The position numbers and the translations under genes are program-made. This document shows, piece after piece, positions 1 through 8,327 of a DNA stretch of 64,000 nucleotides. The notes under the pieces were generated by a model. It was given only the letters and a program-made list of their open reading frames with translations. It was not told the origin of the DNA and did no database searches. Each line of letters starts with the position of its first letter. Within the stretch, counting starts at the first letter, position 1. The DNA is taken from NCBI GenBank assembly GCA_017483605.1, contig JAFUWG010000048.1, positions 112,005 through 176,004 of the forward strand. Direction: 5' to 3'. Origin of the DNA: Bacteroidaceae bacterium (GTDB lineage: Bacteria > Bacteroidota > Bacteroidia > Bacteroidales > Bacteroidaceae).

Positions 1-997
1 TTGTCAAACGCCGCCAGAACTTCCTCACCTTCTTTTCCTGCCCATACACGCCGACTGACAAGTCATCTGCACTCACCACTCCCACCTTCATAATATCGTC
101 CAGCAGCAACGTTCCCAGCCATTTGCTGGGCGGACAGAGCAACACACCATCCTCCATCCCCCACAAACTGAAAATATACATCACAGCAGCCACAAAGTTT
201 CCCAGCCCTAACACACTTAGCGTTTCCATTGCCTCCCTCCGTTCATCCGCCGATGCACTCATCATCAGCCAATAATAATCCACCAACTGCTTCATGCCGC
301 ACCCCTCAAACGCCCAGTGGTGCAGCAGATGCAACAAGATGAACACAAGGTCAAAATTCTTCGAGGGCACCCGAATCTTCCCCACTCCCTCAGGCAGTTC
401 CGCCCAATGGTTCCACTGCTTTGGCTCCATCTCCTCCATCCATTTCCTCAAACGCTCATCACGCTTTGGCGACGACAGCCGCACTGGCCTGTAATGCACT
501 TCCATCTCCACTCCATTCTTCAGCATTGTCGCCACGTGGTACATATTCGGACCTTCCACCTGCTCATAGTGCGACCTCATATACTCCACCACCTGCTCCT
601 TTCCACCCTGCATCCACACATCAATATCCCCCGTCGCCCTTCTCAACGGTTTCGGGTACAACACGCTCATCCCCTGCCCCTTCAGGATGCACACACGCAC
701 CCCATCCTGTTCAAACCGCTCACACACCTCCACACACGCCTTGTTCAGCCGCCGATTCTCCTTTGCCAGATAATCCTCCGCAGCCGCCCAATCCATAATC
801 ATCTCCACAGGTGGCATCTGCTCCTTCGGCAGCCGTTCCACCCCATCAAACATCACCCCCACAAGCCCCTGCCTCACGGACATGGCAAACAACTCCTCCC
901 ACTCTTTCGGCGTGGGGGTGACATCCAGACGCTTCGCATTGCCCAAGGCAACACGCATCAGTTCTATGAATTGAGGACATATCATGTCGTCATCCAT
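1..997 (-). CDS. Nucleotidyltransferase family protein, 3' part outside window
   Basis: An open minus-strand frame of 332 codons runs off the left edge without a stop. I translated it by hand; it starts MDDDMICPQF. Residues 104-107 read ILKG, followed by LYPKP, and residues 123-128 read GDIDVW. This LKG-YP-R-GDIDVW signature marks the uncharacterised nucleotidyltransferase family (PF14907, NTP_transf_5). The second Asp of DID would bind metal. Such proteins often sit in capsule, lasso-peptide or other modified-peptide clusters, which is context knowledge and not proof here. The start at 997 directly follows the T-run of a hairpin, and a 56-aa peptide gene lies just upstream. The substrate is unknown. 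Confidence 0.8.
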   Translation of the reverse strand, partial: MDDDMICPQFIELMRVALGNAKRLDVTPTPKEWEELFAMSVRQGLVGVMFDGVERLPKEQMPPVEMIMDWAAAEDYLAKENRRLNKACVEVCERFEQDGVRVCILKGQGMSVLYPKPLRRATGDIDVWMQGGKEQVVEYMRSHYEQVEGPNMYHVATMLKNGVEMEVHYRPVRLSSPKRDERLRKWMEEMEPKQWNHWAELPEGVGKIRVPSKNFDLVFILLHLLHHWAFEGCGMKQLVDYYWLMMSASADERREAMETLSVLGLGNFVAAVMYIFSLWGMEDGVLLCPPSKWLGTLLLDDIMKVGVVSADDLSVGVYGQEKKVRKFWRRLT

Positions 998-1000
998 AAA

Positions 1001-1038
1001 AAACGATAGCCACACTCCCAAGAATGCGGCTATCGTTT
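1001..1038 (-). terminator. Perfect 11-bp hairpin with T-run, terminator or attenuator
   Basis: Bases 1001-1011 and 1028-1038 are perfect reverse complements around a 16-nt loop. Read on the minus strand the stem is followed by six T residues, and the nucleotidyltransferase ATG (995-997) begins immediately after them. It lies 9 nt below the stop of the 56-aa peptide gene. It could end the surface-protein/peptide transcript, or attenuate read-through into the nucleotidyltransferase. Confidence 0.75.
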
Positions 1039-1047
1039 AACAGAGTG

Positions 1048-1218
1048 TTACATTGCATCTCGTCCTTTAGTGACGGTATTTGTTCCCCAAATGTCATCAC
1101 CAGAATCTTCAACTCCTGGTGTAGAACCACCTCCTATTGAACCAGAGCTGCTAAGAATGTAAGTCTTAACACGAGTCTGACGAACTTTCGTCACGGGTGC
1201 CATATAAACCTTTTTCAT
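1048..1218 (-). CDS. 56-aa peptide, possible modified-peptide precursor or small surface-associated peptide
   Basis: The frame reads MKKVYMAPVTKVRQ at its start, then a Ser/Gly-rich centre (SSSGSIGGGSTPG), an acidic GVEDSGDDIWG segment and a basic end. There is no signal peptide or membrane segment. It begins 28 nt after the stop of the 1432-aa secreted protein, so the two are probably cotranscribed. Short peptides opening MKK-Y-AP/KP are common next to surface proteins in Prevotella genomes, but I know of no assigned function. The basic leader, Gly/Ser core and neighbouring nucleotidyltransferase resemble the layout of peptide-modification clusters. That link is inference. Confidence 0.6.
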   Translation of the reverse strand: MKKVYMAPVTKVRQTRVKTYILSSSGSIGGGSTPGVEDSGDDIWGTNTVTKGRDAM

Positions 1219-1246
1219 TTTCTTGTCTGTTTTTATCGTTATACAT

Positions 1247-4200
1247 TTATTTTACATACACTTTTTTACCATTAAGGATGTAGAAGCCCTTCGTTGGGGC
1301 CTTCACTGGCACACCTTGCAGGGTGTAGAAAGTACCGTTATTGATGGCACGTGAGAGATTCTCCGTTGTCATCCCTTCGCCGTCCTTTGCCTGCACATCT
1401 ACAATGCTGGTCACCAAATCTCCATCATCGATGAAATAAACCTGCTTGATGGATTCTGTGTCATAAACAGAAGCACCTTCCTCCGCATTACGACGTTTAG
1501 ATTCCACATCTTGATTTCTACGCTCTCTGACACCACACAACTGCATATAAGCCACATGGTCACCCAGCAACTCGCCTTCATAATATCCCTTTGGCTCAGT
1601 TGGGTCTGGAGTACCCTGCTTCATAAGCAAATAGAATCCTAAACCTTCCACATAACTTTGGATTTCATCTTGCTTAGAATAGTCATTCTCATCAAATTTC
1701 ACAAGATATCCATTAACAGCCAAAACGTAATTCCAATAATCCAAGCCATTCTTTTGGGTTCTCTGGTCAAGCACATAGTCGTTGTTGTAAGCCGTGTTGC
1801 GTGTCAACTCACCCGTAGCAGCAGCTAACTGGCTCTGGAATGCCACACCAATCAACTTATTGTTCGACATATCGGAAGGAGCACGGTCGATGTCCGTCGT
1901 GAACAATGGCCAAGTGGTTGCGTTCTGCTTGTAGAGATAGTCACCCGTAATCAGCACACCCGACTGATTAGGAACTGCCAACGTTGCAGGAATGTAGCGA
2001 ACCTCAGAGAGTGTCACCTTGCCTGTTTCGTCATATGCTGTGCCTGAATATTCCGTGTCTTTCACGCTCATCACCTTAAATGCCTTCTGCTCTTCGCCGA
2101 GGAAAGTGTATGCCAATGTAAAGTCAAGTGGATATTCACGTGCCTCCGTTGCATAACCATATCTTGTCACATTCTTCGTATCGACAGATACAGCCACCTT
2201 GTGAACCTGAATATTCTTCAGGAAGAGGTTGACATCGCCGCCAGAACCTGCAATCTTATAGACATTCAGCGGGGTAGAATGGTAGTAGCCATTGCCATAG
2301 TTGAAGTCGTTGCTGTTGGATGGGTTGTAACTGTCCACATACACACGACCCGTGTAGTTTTCTCGACTGATGGGGTTGTCGATGCTGCCAAGAGCCACGC
2401 TGGAATTGTTCGTGTCGCCCGTTACAGCCAAGTAAACCGTCTGGCCATACTGCACGTTAGGCACAATGAGTTGATATACACTATCGTTGCTGAGTGTCAG
2501 ACCATTCTGGTCGGGTTGCAACTGCACTTTTCGATCATTCTCATCCCAATATGCCACAGGGATGAAGCCAAGACCATCAGTTTCTGGTACGAAATTTTCA
2601 GAAACTTCACCACCCGAAGCACTATAAGTGTAAGTAAAGCCATAGAAGCCGAGTTTAGAACCAGAAGCATAAACCTTATAAGAATTACCCACTTTCACGT
2701 TGAATGTGTAGGTGGTATTAGTCGTGCTCGTCGTGGTAGCACTCGTGTAGATGTTGCTACCGTTTTCATCCACCGACAACGCTTTGTTATTAGCGATGCG
2801 GACAGCCACGGTAACAGAACCACTATAGTTGGGTTGGATGGTGTAGAATGTTCCACCCTGCTTGTTGCCATTCTCTCCGTTACCTGCGGTATAAGCCGTA
2901 TAGCCACTGATGCTGCCATCTTCTGTAGCAGCCTTAAAATCAGCACCGCCGCTTTCACCATACGTGATGGTAGCCACACCACCTCCCACGTTCACTGTCT
3001 GTCCCGAAGTGAAAGAGTCGCCATTCGAGAGTGCATACTTCACCGTGTTCGACAAGCCACTGCCAACCGCCTTCTTCTTCAGAGCAATCATGTTCTCTGG
3101 GTATCCCACATTGAAGTACTTGTTGTTGCCAGAGGCATAAGACCAATAGTGCTGGTCATTACTGCCCATATTGGCATCGGCATTCAGTTCTGCCAAGGTG
3201 TTGTTGCCCGTGTCGGTTGTGAAGTGCTCCATTGCCCAAGTGTAAGGGTAAGGCTTTACGTTGTAGTCATATTCATAAACCTTCACACGCACATGGCAAC
3301 TGTCGAGCAGATAGCCATATTCACAACTGCCCCACACATTCTGACGCGACTCCAGCACCAGCGTGAAACTACCGTGAGCATTCGGAGCTATGTTCAACGT
3401 TTCGCCGTCGGTCAGTGTACAGTTGCTTTCCGTCAGTGTACCCGTGCGTGAGCCGTCCAAAATGTAATACTTGTCAATCTGACTACTCTGAGTGTGAATC
3501 TGACCTTTGTTTCTCCACAACGTGGTTGAGATATTACCAGTGCCAGCCTTACGCAGGTAAGTATAAATCATGGCATGTGGATGAGCAATATCACTTTCGT
3601 TTGTATCGTTCAGTTCTCGGTCAAACGCTGTTCCACTATAGTATTTCGATTTCATGTGTGTGTCGAGGAACTCATCTACAGACCCCACCTTGATTTCGTA
3701 GATGTTCGCCCAACCGGTTTCCGTAACTTGGAATGTCACATCACCATCATTCTCCACCACAAACTGCTGGTGTCCCTGCGTTGTCAAATTAGCACCAGAG
3801 CCTATATAAAAATATTTACCGGTCATGCTCGTGCCATCCAAATCCGTCACATTCCATGCCATAAACCTATCACCAGTTGCTTCCTCGTGACGATTCCAAC
3901 GGATACGGATATGCTGCCCCTTCTTCAACTTCGGAATGACGAACGAAGCACCGTTCTGGATGGTGATAGCAGCAGACATCGTGGAAGACTCCACATTGTT
4001 CGGCAACGTGTAAGTCTCTCTGATTCGGCGCAACAACACATCTGCCTCATCTTGTGACAATCCATCCGTCGTATATTCAGGGGTTACAGTCGTATTGGTG
4101 CCAAAATGAAGCGGTTCGCTATAGAACATCAAACCTGCTGTAGCATCAATGTATCGTGCGTTGTCGCCCGACACCGCTATAGCATTAGAGAAGACGGGGT

Positions 4201-5545
4201 GATTCAGATACTCCAACTTCGAATTGGTCGCTGTGTCAAAATGACGCACTTTCCATTCTAACTTCCAATCGTTGCCGTATGCTGTATTGGCATAAAGATC
4301 TGCCTTTGTCTCCGTGTTATAGAAATTCCACACATGGGTAGAATAAGGTTTGGTGATAACCGTCTGTGCCACACTCATGATAGGGCTCTGATAATAATAA
4401 CTATCGTTTTTGTCTGTCAAATAACCCACAGACGCTTCCTGTGCCGTCACCACAAGAGCACCACCTTCGCCACTGATGTTGTAAATTTCGCCCGTCGCAC
4501 TATTGATGGATGCCGACATATCGCCCTTACCTTCAATGGAGTAAGTCACATTCGTTCCGTCCGACACAGTCAATTGGGTGCTTGTCTCATTTGACATTTC
4601 ATATGACCTCGAAGCAAAACTGATAGCCTTTGGCGAGTACACCTCAATGGTGTAAACCACCAGATAGCGGCCATCATTGTCAGATGTATCAATTGCCACA
4701 TATCCGTCGCCCAAAGCCCGAGCCACCATTGTGCTCACAGAGCCACAATAAAACGATCCGGCAGGTTCCACTGCTACATTTCGCCACTGGAATGTTCTTC
4801 CTTCGCCCGAATTGCCGTTATTTACCGAACCTGTCACCTTCACATAGGCACCTTTTGTCACAGGAATGTAGAGCGTTGCACCTGACATCACTTGGAGTTG
4901 TGTCGCAGCATCTGTACGAATGGTACCTGTAGCCTTCAAGCCATTTGTTTCTGGCACCACCGTTCCTCGATAAGTTATTGCTTCATTGTTGTAACCATCA
5001 TGATAAACTATCGTTGTGCTTTTGGTAACCCAATCGCCACCTTGTACCAACACACTGCGTGTTGTTGACCAACTATTCGTGAAATCCCATGTCTCCACCG
5101 TCTTATCATTGGAACTTGAGGTGGTGCGTCCGCCTAACACATAAATGTGATACAAGCGTGGGACTGCTCCAGAACCGAAAGATTTGAGACCATTCAGATG
5201 GACAACATTATCAACCCGGAAATTAGCGAGGTCGATATCCACAAATCCATCTACGCCAATCGTTGCGTGATACTCTGTTCCGTCATTGAAAAAGACACGA
5301 TAAGTACCCTGTTGACCTTCCAGACGAAGGATGCCATAATTAGACAAATCCACATAAGTACTTGACGAAGGGCTATTATTACCATAATAGGCGTTCAGAT
5401 AACCCATATTGTGGTTCACATAACGTGTTTCACAGCCGCCCACATAACTTAATTGTGTGATTTCTGTCTGTGCCCAGACACTACTCATTGTCCCTCCTAT
5501 CGCCATGAGGAGTGACAACATAAACAGTTTGTAAATCTTTTTCAT
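1247..5545 (-). CDS. Large secreted modular surface protein (1432 aa)
   Basis: A signal peptide (residues 1-25, MKKIYKLFML through VWA) is followed by a long Ser/Thr/Asn/Gly/Tyr-rich beta-type sequence. Recurrent W-[DN]-F motifs (WDFTNSW near 153, VWNFYN near 405, and a related TWAMEHF segment near 770) suggest at least three repeated carbohydrate-binding-like modules. The last 30 residues contain YTLQGVPVKAPTKG and end NGKKVYVK, a short C-terminal signature seen in many Prevotella exported proteins and reminiscent of type IX sorting signals. PorQ, encoded at 8311, shows the strain has at least part of that machinery. No catalytic motif is visible. It is the first gene of the minus-strand unit with the 56-aa peptide. 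Function unknown; cell-surface location is likely. Confidence 0.85.
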   Translation of the reverse strand: MKKIYKLFMLSLLMAIGGTMSSVWAQTEITQLSYVGGCETRYVNHNMGYLNAYYGNNSPSSSTYVDLSNYGILRLEGQQGTYRVFFNDGTEYHATIGVDGFVDIDLANFRVDNVVHLNGLKSFGSGAVPRLYHIYVLGGRTTSSSNDKTVETWDFTNSWSTTRSVLVQGGDWVTKSTTIVYHDGYNNEAITYRGTVVPETNGLKATGTIRTDAATQLQVMSGATLYIPVTKGAYVKVTGSVNNGNSGEGRTFQWRNVAVEPAGSFYCGSVSTMVARALGDGYVAIDTSDNDGRYLVVYTIEVYSPKAISFASRSYEMSNETSTQLTVSDGTNVTYSIEGKGDMSASINSATGEIYNISGEGGALVVTAQEASVGYLTDKNDSYYYQSPIMSVAQTVITKPYSTHVWNFYNTETKADLYANTAYGNDWKLEWKVRHFDTATNSKLEYLNHPVFSNAIAVSGDNARYIDATAGLMFYSEPLHFGTNTTVTPEYTTDGLSQDEADVLLRRIRETYTLPNNVESSTMSAAITIQNGASFVIPKLKKGQHIRIRWNRHEEATGDRFMAWNVTDLDGTSMTGKYFYIGSGANLTTQGHQQFVVENDGDVTFQVTETGWANIYEIKVGSVDEFLDTHMKSKYYSGTAFDRELNDTNESDIAHPHAMIYTYLRKAGTGNISTTLWRNKGQIHTQSSQIDKYYILDGSRTGTLTESNCTLTDGETLNIAPNAHGSFTLVLESRQNVWGSCEYGYLLDSCHVRVKVYEYDYNVKPYPYTWAMEHFTTDTGNNTLAELNADANMGSNDQHYWSYASGNNKYFNVGYPENMIALKKKAVGSGLSNTVKYALSNGDSFTSGQTVNVGGGVATITYGESGGADFKAATEDGSISGYTAYTAGNGENGNKQGGTFYTIQPNYSGSVTVAVRIANNKALSVDENGSNIYTSATTTSTTNTTYTFNVKVGNSYKVYASGSKLGFYGFTYTYSASGGEVSENFVPETDGLGFIPVAYWDENDRKVQLQPDQNGLTLSNDSVYQLIVPNVQYGQTVYLAVTGDTNNSSVALGSIDNPISRENYTGRVYVDSYNPSNSNDFNYGNGYYHSTPLNVYKIAGSGGDVNLFLKNIQVHKVAVSVDTKNVTRYGYATEAREYPLDFTLAYTFLGEEQKAFKVMSVKDTEYSGTAYDETGKVTLSEVRYIPATLAVPNQSGVLITGDYLYKQNATTWPLFTTDIDRAPSDMSNNKLIGVAFQSQLAAATGELTRNTAYNNDYVLDQRTQKNGLDYWNYVLAVNGYLVKFDENDYSKQDEIQSYVEGLGFYLLMKQGTPDPTEPKGYYEGELLGDHVAYMQLCGVRERRNQDVESKRRNAEEGASVYDTESIKQVYFIDDGDLVTSIVDVQAKDGEGMTTENLSRAINNGTFYTLQGVPVKAPTKGFYILNGKKVYVK

Positions 5546-5677
5546 ATTATAATGTTGTTTTTGTTTTGATTTGCGATTAGTAGTTCTGTTGTATATTGTG
5601 GGTAATTTGTTGGATATTATTTCCGATATGGTAGGAGATGTTTCCGCAGCGAGTGGCTACGAGAAACTTAATTAGGG

Positions 5678-5707
5678 CAAAGATATGTAATCTGGGGGAG
5701 GTGGAAA
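5678..5707 (-). promoter_or_regulatory. Probable promoter of the 1432-aa surface protein
   Basis: On the minus strand TATCTTTG (5678-5685) matches the Bacteroidetes -7 box TAnnTTTG. A TTTC lies 18 nt upstream (5704-5707) in place of the usual TTTG. The leader would be about 125 nt. Confidence 0.5.
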
Positions 5708-5880
5708 AGAGATTTTAGGATTTTTTAGCCTTTCGGGGTGGCAATTTTTGGTGGTTTTTTGTTTGAATGTTCTGATTGCAAAGTGCAGATTGCAACAAAA
5801 GGAGGGAAACGAGGGGATGAGATGGCAGGAGGAAAAGGAGCGATGTGAGGGGACGGGAAAGTGGGTTGGCGGGGAGGGGT

Positions 5881-5989
5881 CTTAAAACTAAACTTAGATT
5901 TTATAAAATTCAAGTTAGATTTATATAAATTTAAGTTCAATTTTATAAAATTTAAGTTGGATTTTATAAAATCTAAGTTTAGTTTTAAG
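5881..5989. repeat. 109-bp AT-rich palindromic element, copy 1
   Basis: The outer 29 bp on each side (5881-5909 and 5961-5989) are perfect reverse complements, starting CTTAAAACTAAAC. The interior consists of roughly 21-bp units of the form AAGTT-N-ATTTTATAAAA, each itself palindromic around TTTATAAA. The element is base-for-base identical to copy 2 (21469-21577) and differs from copy 3 (36885-36993) at four positions. It lies between divergent genes. On the right it is followed by CGCCCGCAGAAAAGG, close to the CTGCGGCAAAAG flank of the other copies. Confidence 0.95.
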
Positions 5990-6070
5990 AACGCCCGCAG
6001 AAAAGGGGCTTTGGAGGGGCGGAATATATTAAATTTTGTAATTTAGCGTGGTGGTTTGGAGAAAAAAGCG

Positions 6071-6078
6071 TATCTTTG
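6071..6078 (+). promoter_or_regulatory. -7 box for the DUF1573 gene
   Basis: TATCTTTG matches TAnnTTTG, 24-42 nt ahead of the candidate start codons. No TTTG sits at the ideal 19-20 bp spacing, so only the -7 element is supported. Confidence 0.5.
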
Positions 6079-6101
6079 CCAAAGATTTATAATAATATTT
6101 A

Positions 6102-7184
6102 ATGTGTAAAGATAATAATATGATGAGGAAATACGTTATAATGGTAGTGATGGGCATGGCTTCGGCGGTTGCGTCGGCTCAGAAAATCTCGTTTGAAAGG
6201 ACAACGGTGAATGCGGGTTCGACCTTGTGGAAGAAGCCAGTGACGGCAGTGTTCAAGTTTACGAACAAGGACAGGGAACCGCTGATTGTGCGGGAGGTTG
6301 ATGCGGGGTGCGGCTGTCTGATGCCGAAATGGTCATCGGCTCCGCTGATGAAGGGCGACGACGGCGAAATCAGCGTGACGTATGACGCAAAACTGCTGGG
6401 ACACTTCGACCGGTACATCGATGTCTATACGAACGCGGGCGAGAAGCCGGTACGCATCCGCATGAAGGCGCTGGTGACGGAGGTGGAGAAGAAGACGGTG
6501 GAGGAACTGTATCCTTACAGCGTGGATGACATCCTGATGAGTGCGAACAACGTGGAGTTCCCAGACGTGAACGCGGGCGACTCAGCCTCGGTGGAGATTG
6601 AGATTCTGAACAACAGTAGCGAGGTGTACACGCCATCGCTGATGCATCTGCCGCCTTACATCACGGCGACGTATCAGCCGGAGATGATTGCCCGTGGCAG
6701 GCGTGGAAAGATTCAACTGACGCTGCACAGCGACAAGTTGCCCGACCTGGGTCTGAACCAGACGAGCATCTATCTGGCTCGCTACGCCGGCGACAAGGTG
6801 GGCACGAACAACGAGATTGCGGTGTCGGCGGTGCTGCTGCCCGACCTGCACTATGCGGAGACGTTCACCAGGAAGCCGAACTTCCAGATTTCGACCACAG
6901 AACTGAACATTGGCAAGTTGGGAAAGAAGACGAAACTGACGGGTCAGGTGAAGTTGAGCAACAAGGGCACGGGTGTGCTGAAACTGAGCAAGATTCAGGC
7001 GTTCAACCAGGCGATTACGGTGGCTCTGGCGAAAACGGAGTTGCAGCCTGGCGAGGAAGTGGCGATGAAGGTGACGGTGGACGCAAGATTCCTGGGCATG
7101 TCGAAGACGGAACCGAGGGTGCTGATTATCACGAACGACCCGAAGAGGCCTAAGGAGGTGGTGAACGTGCATTTTGAGAAGTAA
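6102..7184 (+). CDS. Exported DUF1573 repeat protein (360 aa)
   Basis: The N-terminus has a signal peptide (MRKYVIMVVMGMASAVASA then Q). The first module (about residues 30-130) has the DUF1573 pattern: an F-KFTN-REPLIVREV segment, the CGCLMPKW Cys pair, and the DISVTYD/G-F-R-I-VYTNA strands. A second, less conserved Ig-like module follows (about 140-350), ending in a T-NDPKRPKEV strand. Such proteins are Ig-fold periplasmic or surface proteins of unknown role in Bacteroidetes. In-frame ATGs at 6120 and 6123 are credible alternative starts because the signal peptide begins there. meaB follows after 42 nt, so cotranscription is possible. Confidence 0.85.
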   Translation: MCKDNNMMRKYVIMVVMGMASAVASAQKISFERTTVNAGSTLWKKPVTAVFKFTNKDREPLIVREVDAGCGCLMPKWSSAPLMKGDDGEISVTYDAKLLGHFDRYIDVYTNAGEKPVRIRMKALVTEVEKKTVEELYPYSVDDILMSANNVEFPDVNAGDSASVEIEILNNSSEVYTPSLMHLPPYITATYQPEMIARGRRGKIQLTLHSDKLPDLGLNQTSIYLARYAGDKVGTNNEIAVSAVLLPDLHYAETFTRKPNFQISTTELNIGKLGKKTKLTGQVKLSNKGTGVLKLSKIQAFNQAITVALAKTELQPGEEVAMKVTVDARFLGMSKTEPRVLIITNDPKRPKEVVNVHFEK

Positions 7185-7226
7185 AGGGCTGCAACATCGT
7201 TGCAGCACGGAAAACAAAGATAAACT

Positions 7227-8327
7227 ATGGAACATCCGGAGAATAGTGCTGAATATGCTGGTTTGCAGGTGAATGCGGGGGTGGCACAGCCATCCATCGT
7301 GAACCCCTACCTGAGCCAGATGAGGAAGAAGCGGCAGAAGTTGTTCACTCCCGGCGAGTATGTGGAGGGCATCCTGAAGGGCAATGTGAGTATGCTGAGC
7401 CAAGCGGTGACGCTGATTGAGAGCGTGCTGCCTGAACATCAGGTGATTGCACAGGAGGTGATTGAGAAGTGCCTGCCCTACTCTGGCAACTCGGTGAGAA
7501 TCGGCATCAGCGGTGTGCCTGGTGCTGGCAAATCGACCAGCATCGATGCCTTTGGTGTGCATCTGCTGGAGAACTATGGCGGCAAACTGGCGGTGCTCGC
7601 CATCGACCCCTCGTCGGAGAAGACCAAGGGCAGCATTCTGGGCGACAAGACGAGAATGGAGAAACTGGCTGTGCATCCGAAGTCGTTCATCCGCCCCAGC
7701 CCCACGGCTGGTAGCCTGGGCGGCGTGGCACGGAAGACGAGGGAGACCATCATCCTGTGTGAAGCGGCTGGCTATGACAACATCTTCGTGGAGACGGTGG
7801 GTGTGGGTCAGAGCGAGACGGCGTGCCACTCGATGGTGGATTACTTCCTGCTGATTCAGTTGGCAGGCACGGGCGACGAACTGCAGGGCATCAAGCGTGG
7901 CATCATGGAGATTGCCGACGGCATCGTCATCAACAAGGCGGATGGCAACAATGTGGACAAGGCTCAACTGGCGGCGACACACTTCCGGAACGCCTTGCAC
8001 CTGTTCCCCCTGCCCGACAGCGGCATCGTGCCCGAGGTGATGTGCTATTCGGGCTTCTACGAACTGAACATCGACGAGGTGCTGAAGATGGTGTTCCGAT
8101 ACATCGACAAGGTGAAGGAGACGGGCTACTTCCAGTACAGGCGGAACGAGCAGTCGAAATACTGGATGTATGAGAGCATCAACGAGCACCTGAAGAGCAG
8201 TTTCTACCAAAACAAGGTGGTGAAGGGCATGATTGAGCAGATGGAGAACGATGTGCTGGGCGGACAAGTGACTTCGTTTGTGGCAGCCAAAAAGTTATTG
8301 GACGCTTATTATGAGACACTTAAATAG
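7227..8327 (+). CDS. meaB: Methylmalonyl-CoA mutase-associated GTPase MeaB
   Basis: This 366-aa P-loop GTPase (G3E/ArgK family) protects and reloads the B12-dependent methylmalonyl-CoA mutase used in succinate-propionate metabolism. Visible motifs are Walker A GVPGAGKS (about 96-103), DPSSEKTKGSILGDKTRM, the switch region SPTAGSLGGVARKTRE, ETVGVGQSE with the G3 Gly, and the NKAD guanine-specificity motif. Length matches the family. No mutase genes lie in the window. The last codons overlap the start of porQ by 17 nt, suggesting translational coupling. Confidence 0.95.
   Translation: MEHPENSAEYAGLQVNAGVAQPSIVNPYLSQMRKKRQKLFTPGEYVEGILKGNVSMLSQAVTLIESVLPEHQVIAQEVIEKCLPYSGNSVRIGISGVPGAGKSTSIDAFGVHLLENYGGKLAVLAIDPSSEKTKGSILGDKTRMEKLAVHPKSFIRPSPTAGSLGGVARKTRETIILCEAAGYDNIFVETVGVGQSETACHSMVDYFLLIQLAGTGDELQGIKRGIMEIADGIVINKADGNNVDKAQLAATHFRNALHLFPLPDSGIVPEVMCYSGFYELNIDEVLKMVFRYIDKVKETGYFQYRRNEQSKYWMYESINEHLKSSFYQNKVVKGMIEQMENDVLGGQVTSFVAAKKLLDAYYETLK

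Larger units (their letters stand above)
5546..6101. other. Divergent intergenic region carrying promoters and repeat copy 1
   Basis: This 556-bp stretch separates two divergently transcribed genes. It holds a minus-strand promoter at 5678-5707, the AT-rich palindromic element at 5881-5989 and a plus-strand -7 box at 6071. Short frames across the palindrome encode only a low-complexity Lys/Phe/Leu repeat and look spurious. I see no gene here. Confidence 0.7.

Noticed and set aside
5861-6046. Lys/Phe/Leu-repeat open frames across the AT-rich palindrome (also at 21356-21679 and 36712-37080)
   Set aside because: The peptide repeat is a by-product of the 21-bp DNA repeat; frames occur on both strands and join unrelated flanks, with no ribosome site.
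6582-8267. Long minus-strand open frame of 561 codons opposite DUF1573 and meaB
   Set aside because: His/Leu/Gln/Val-rich shadow of two well-supported plus-strand genes; no family motif or signal.
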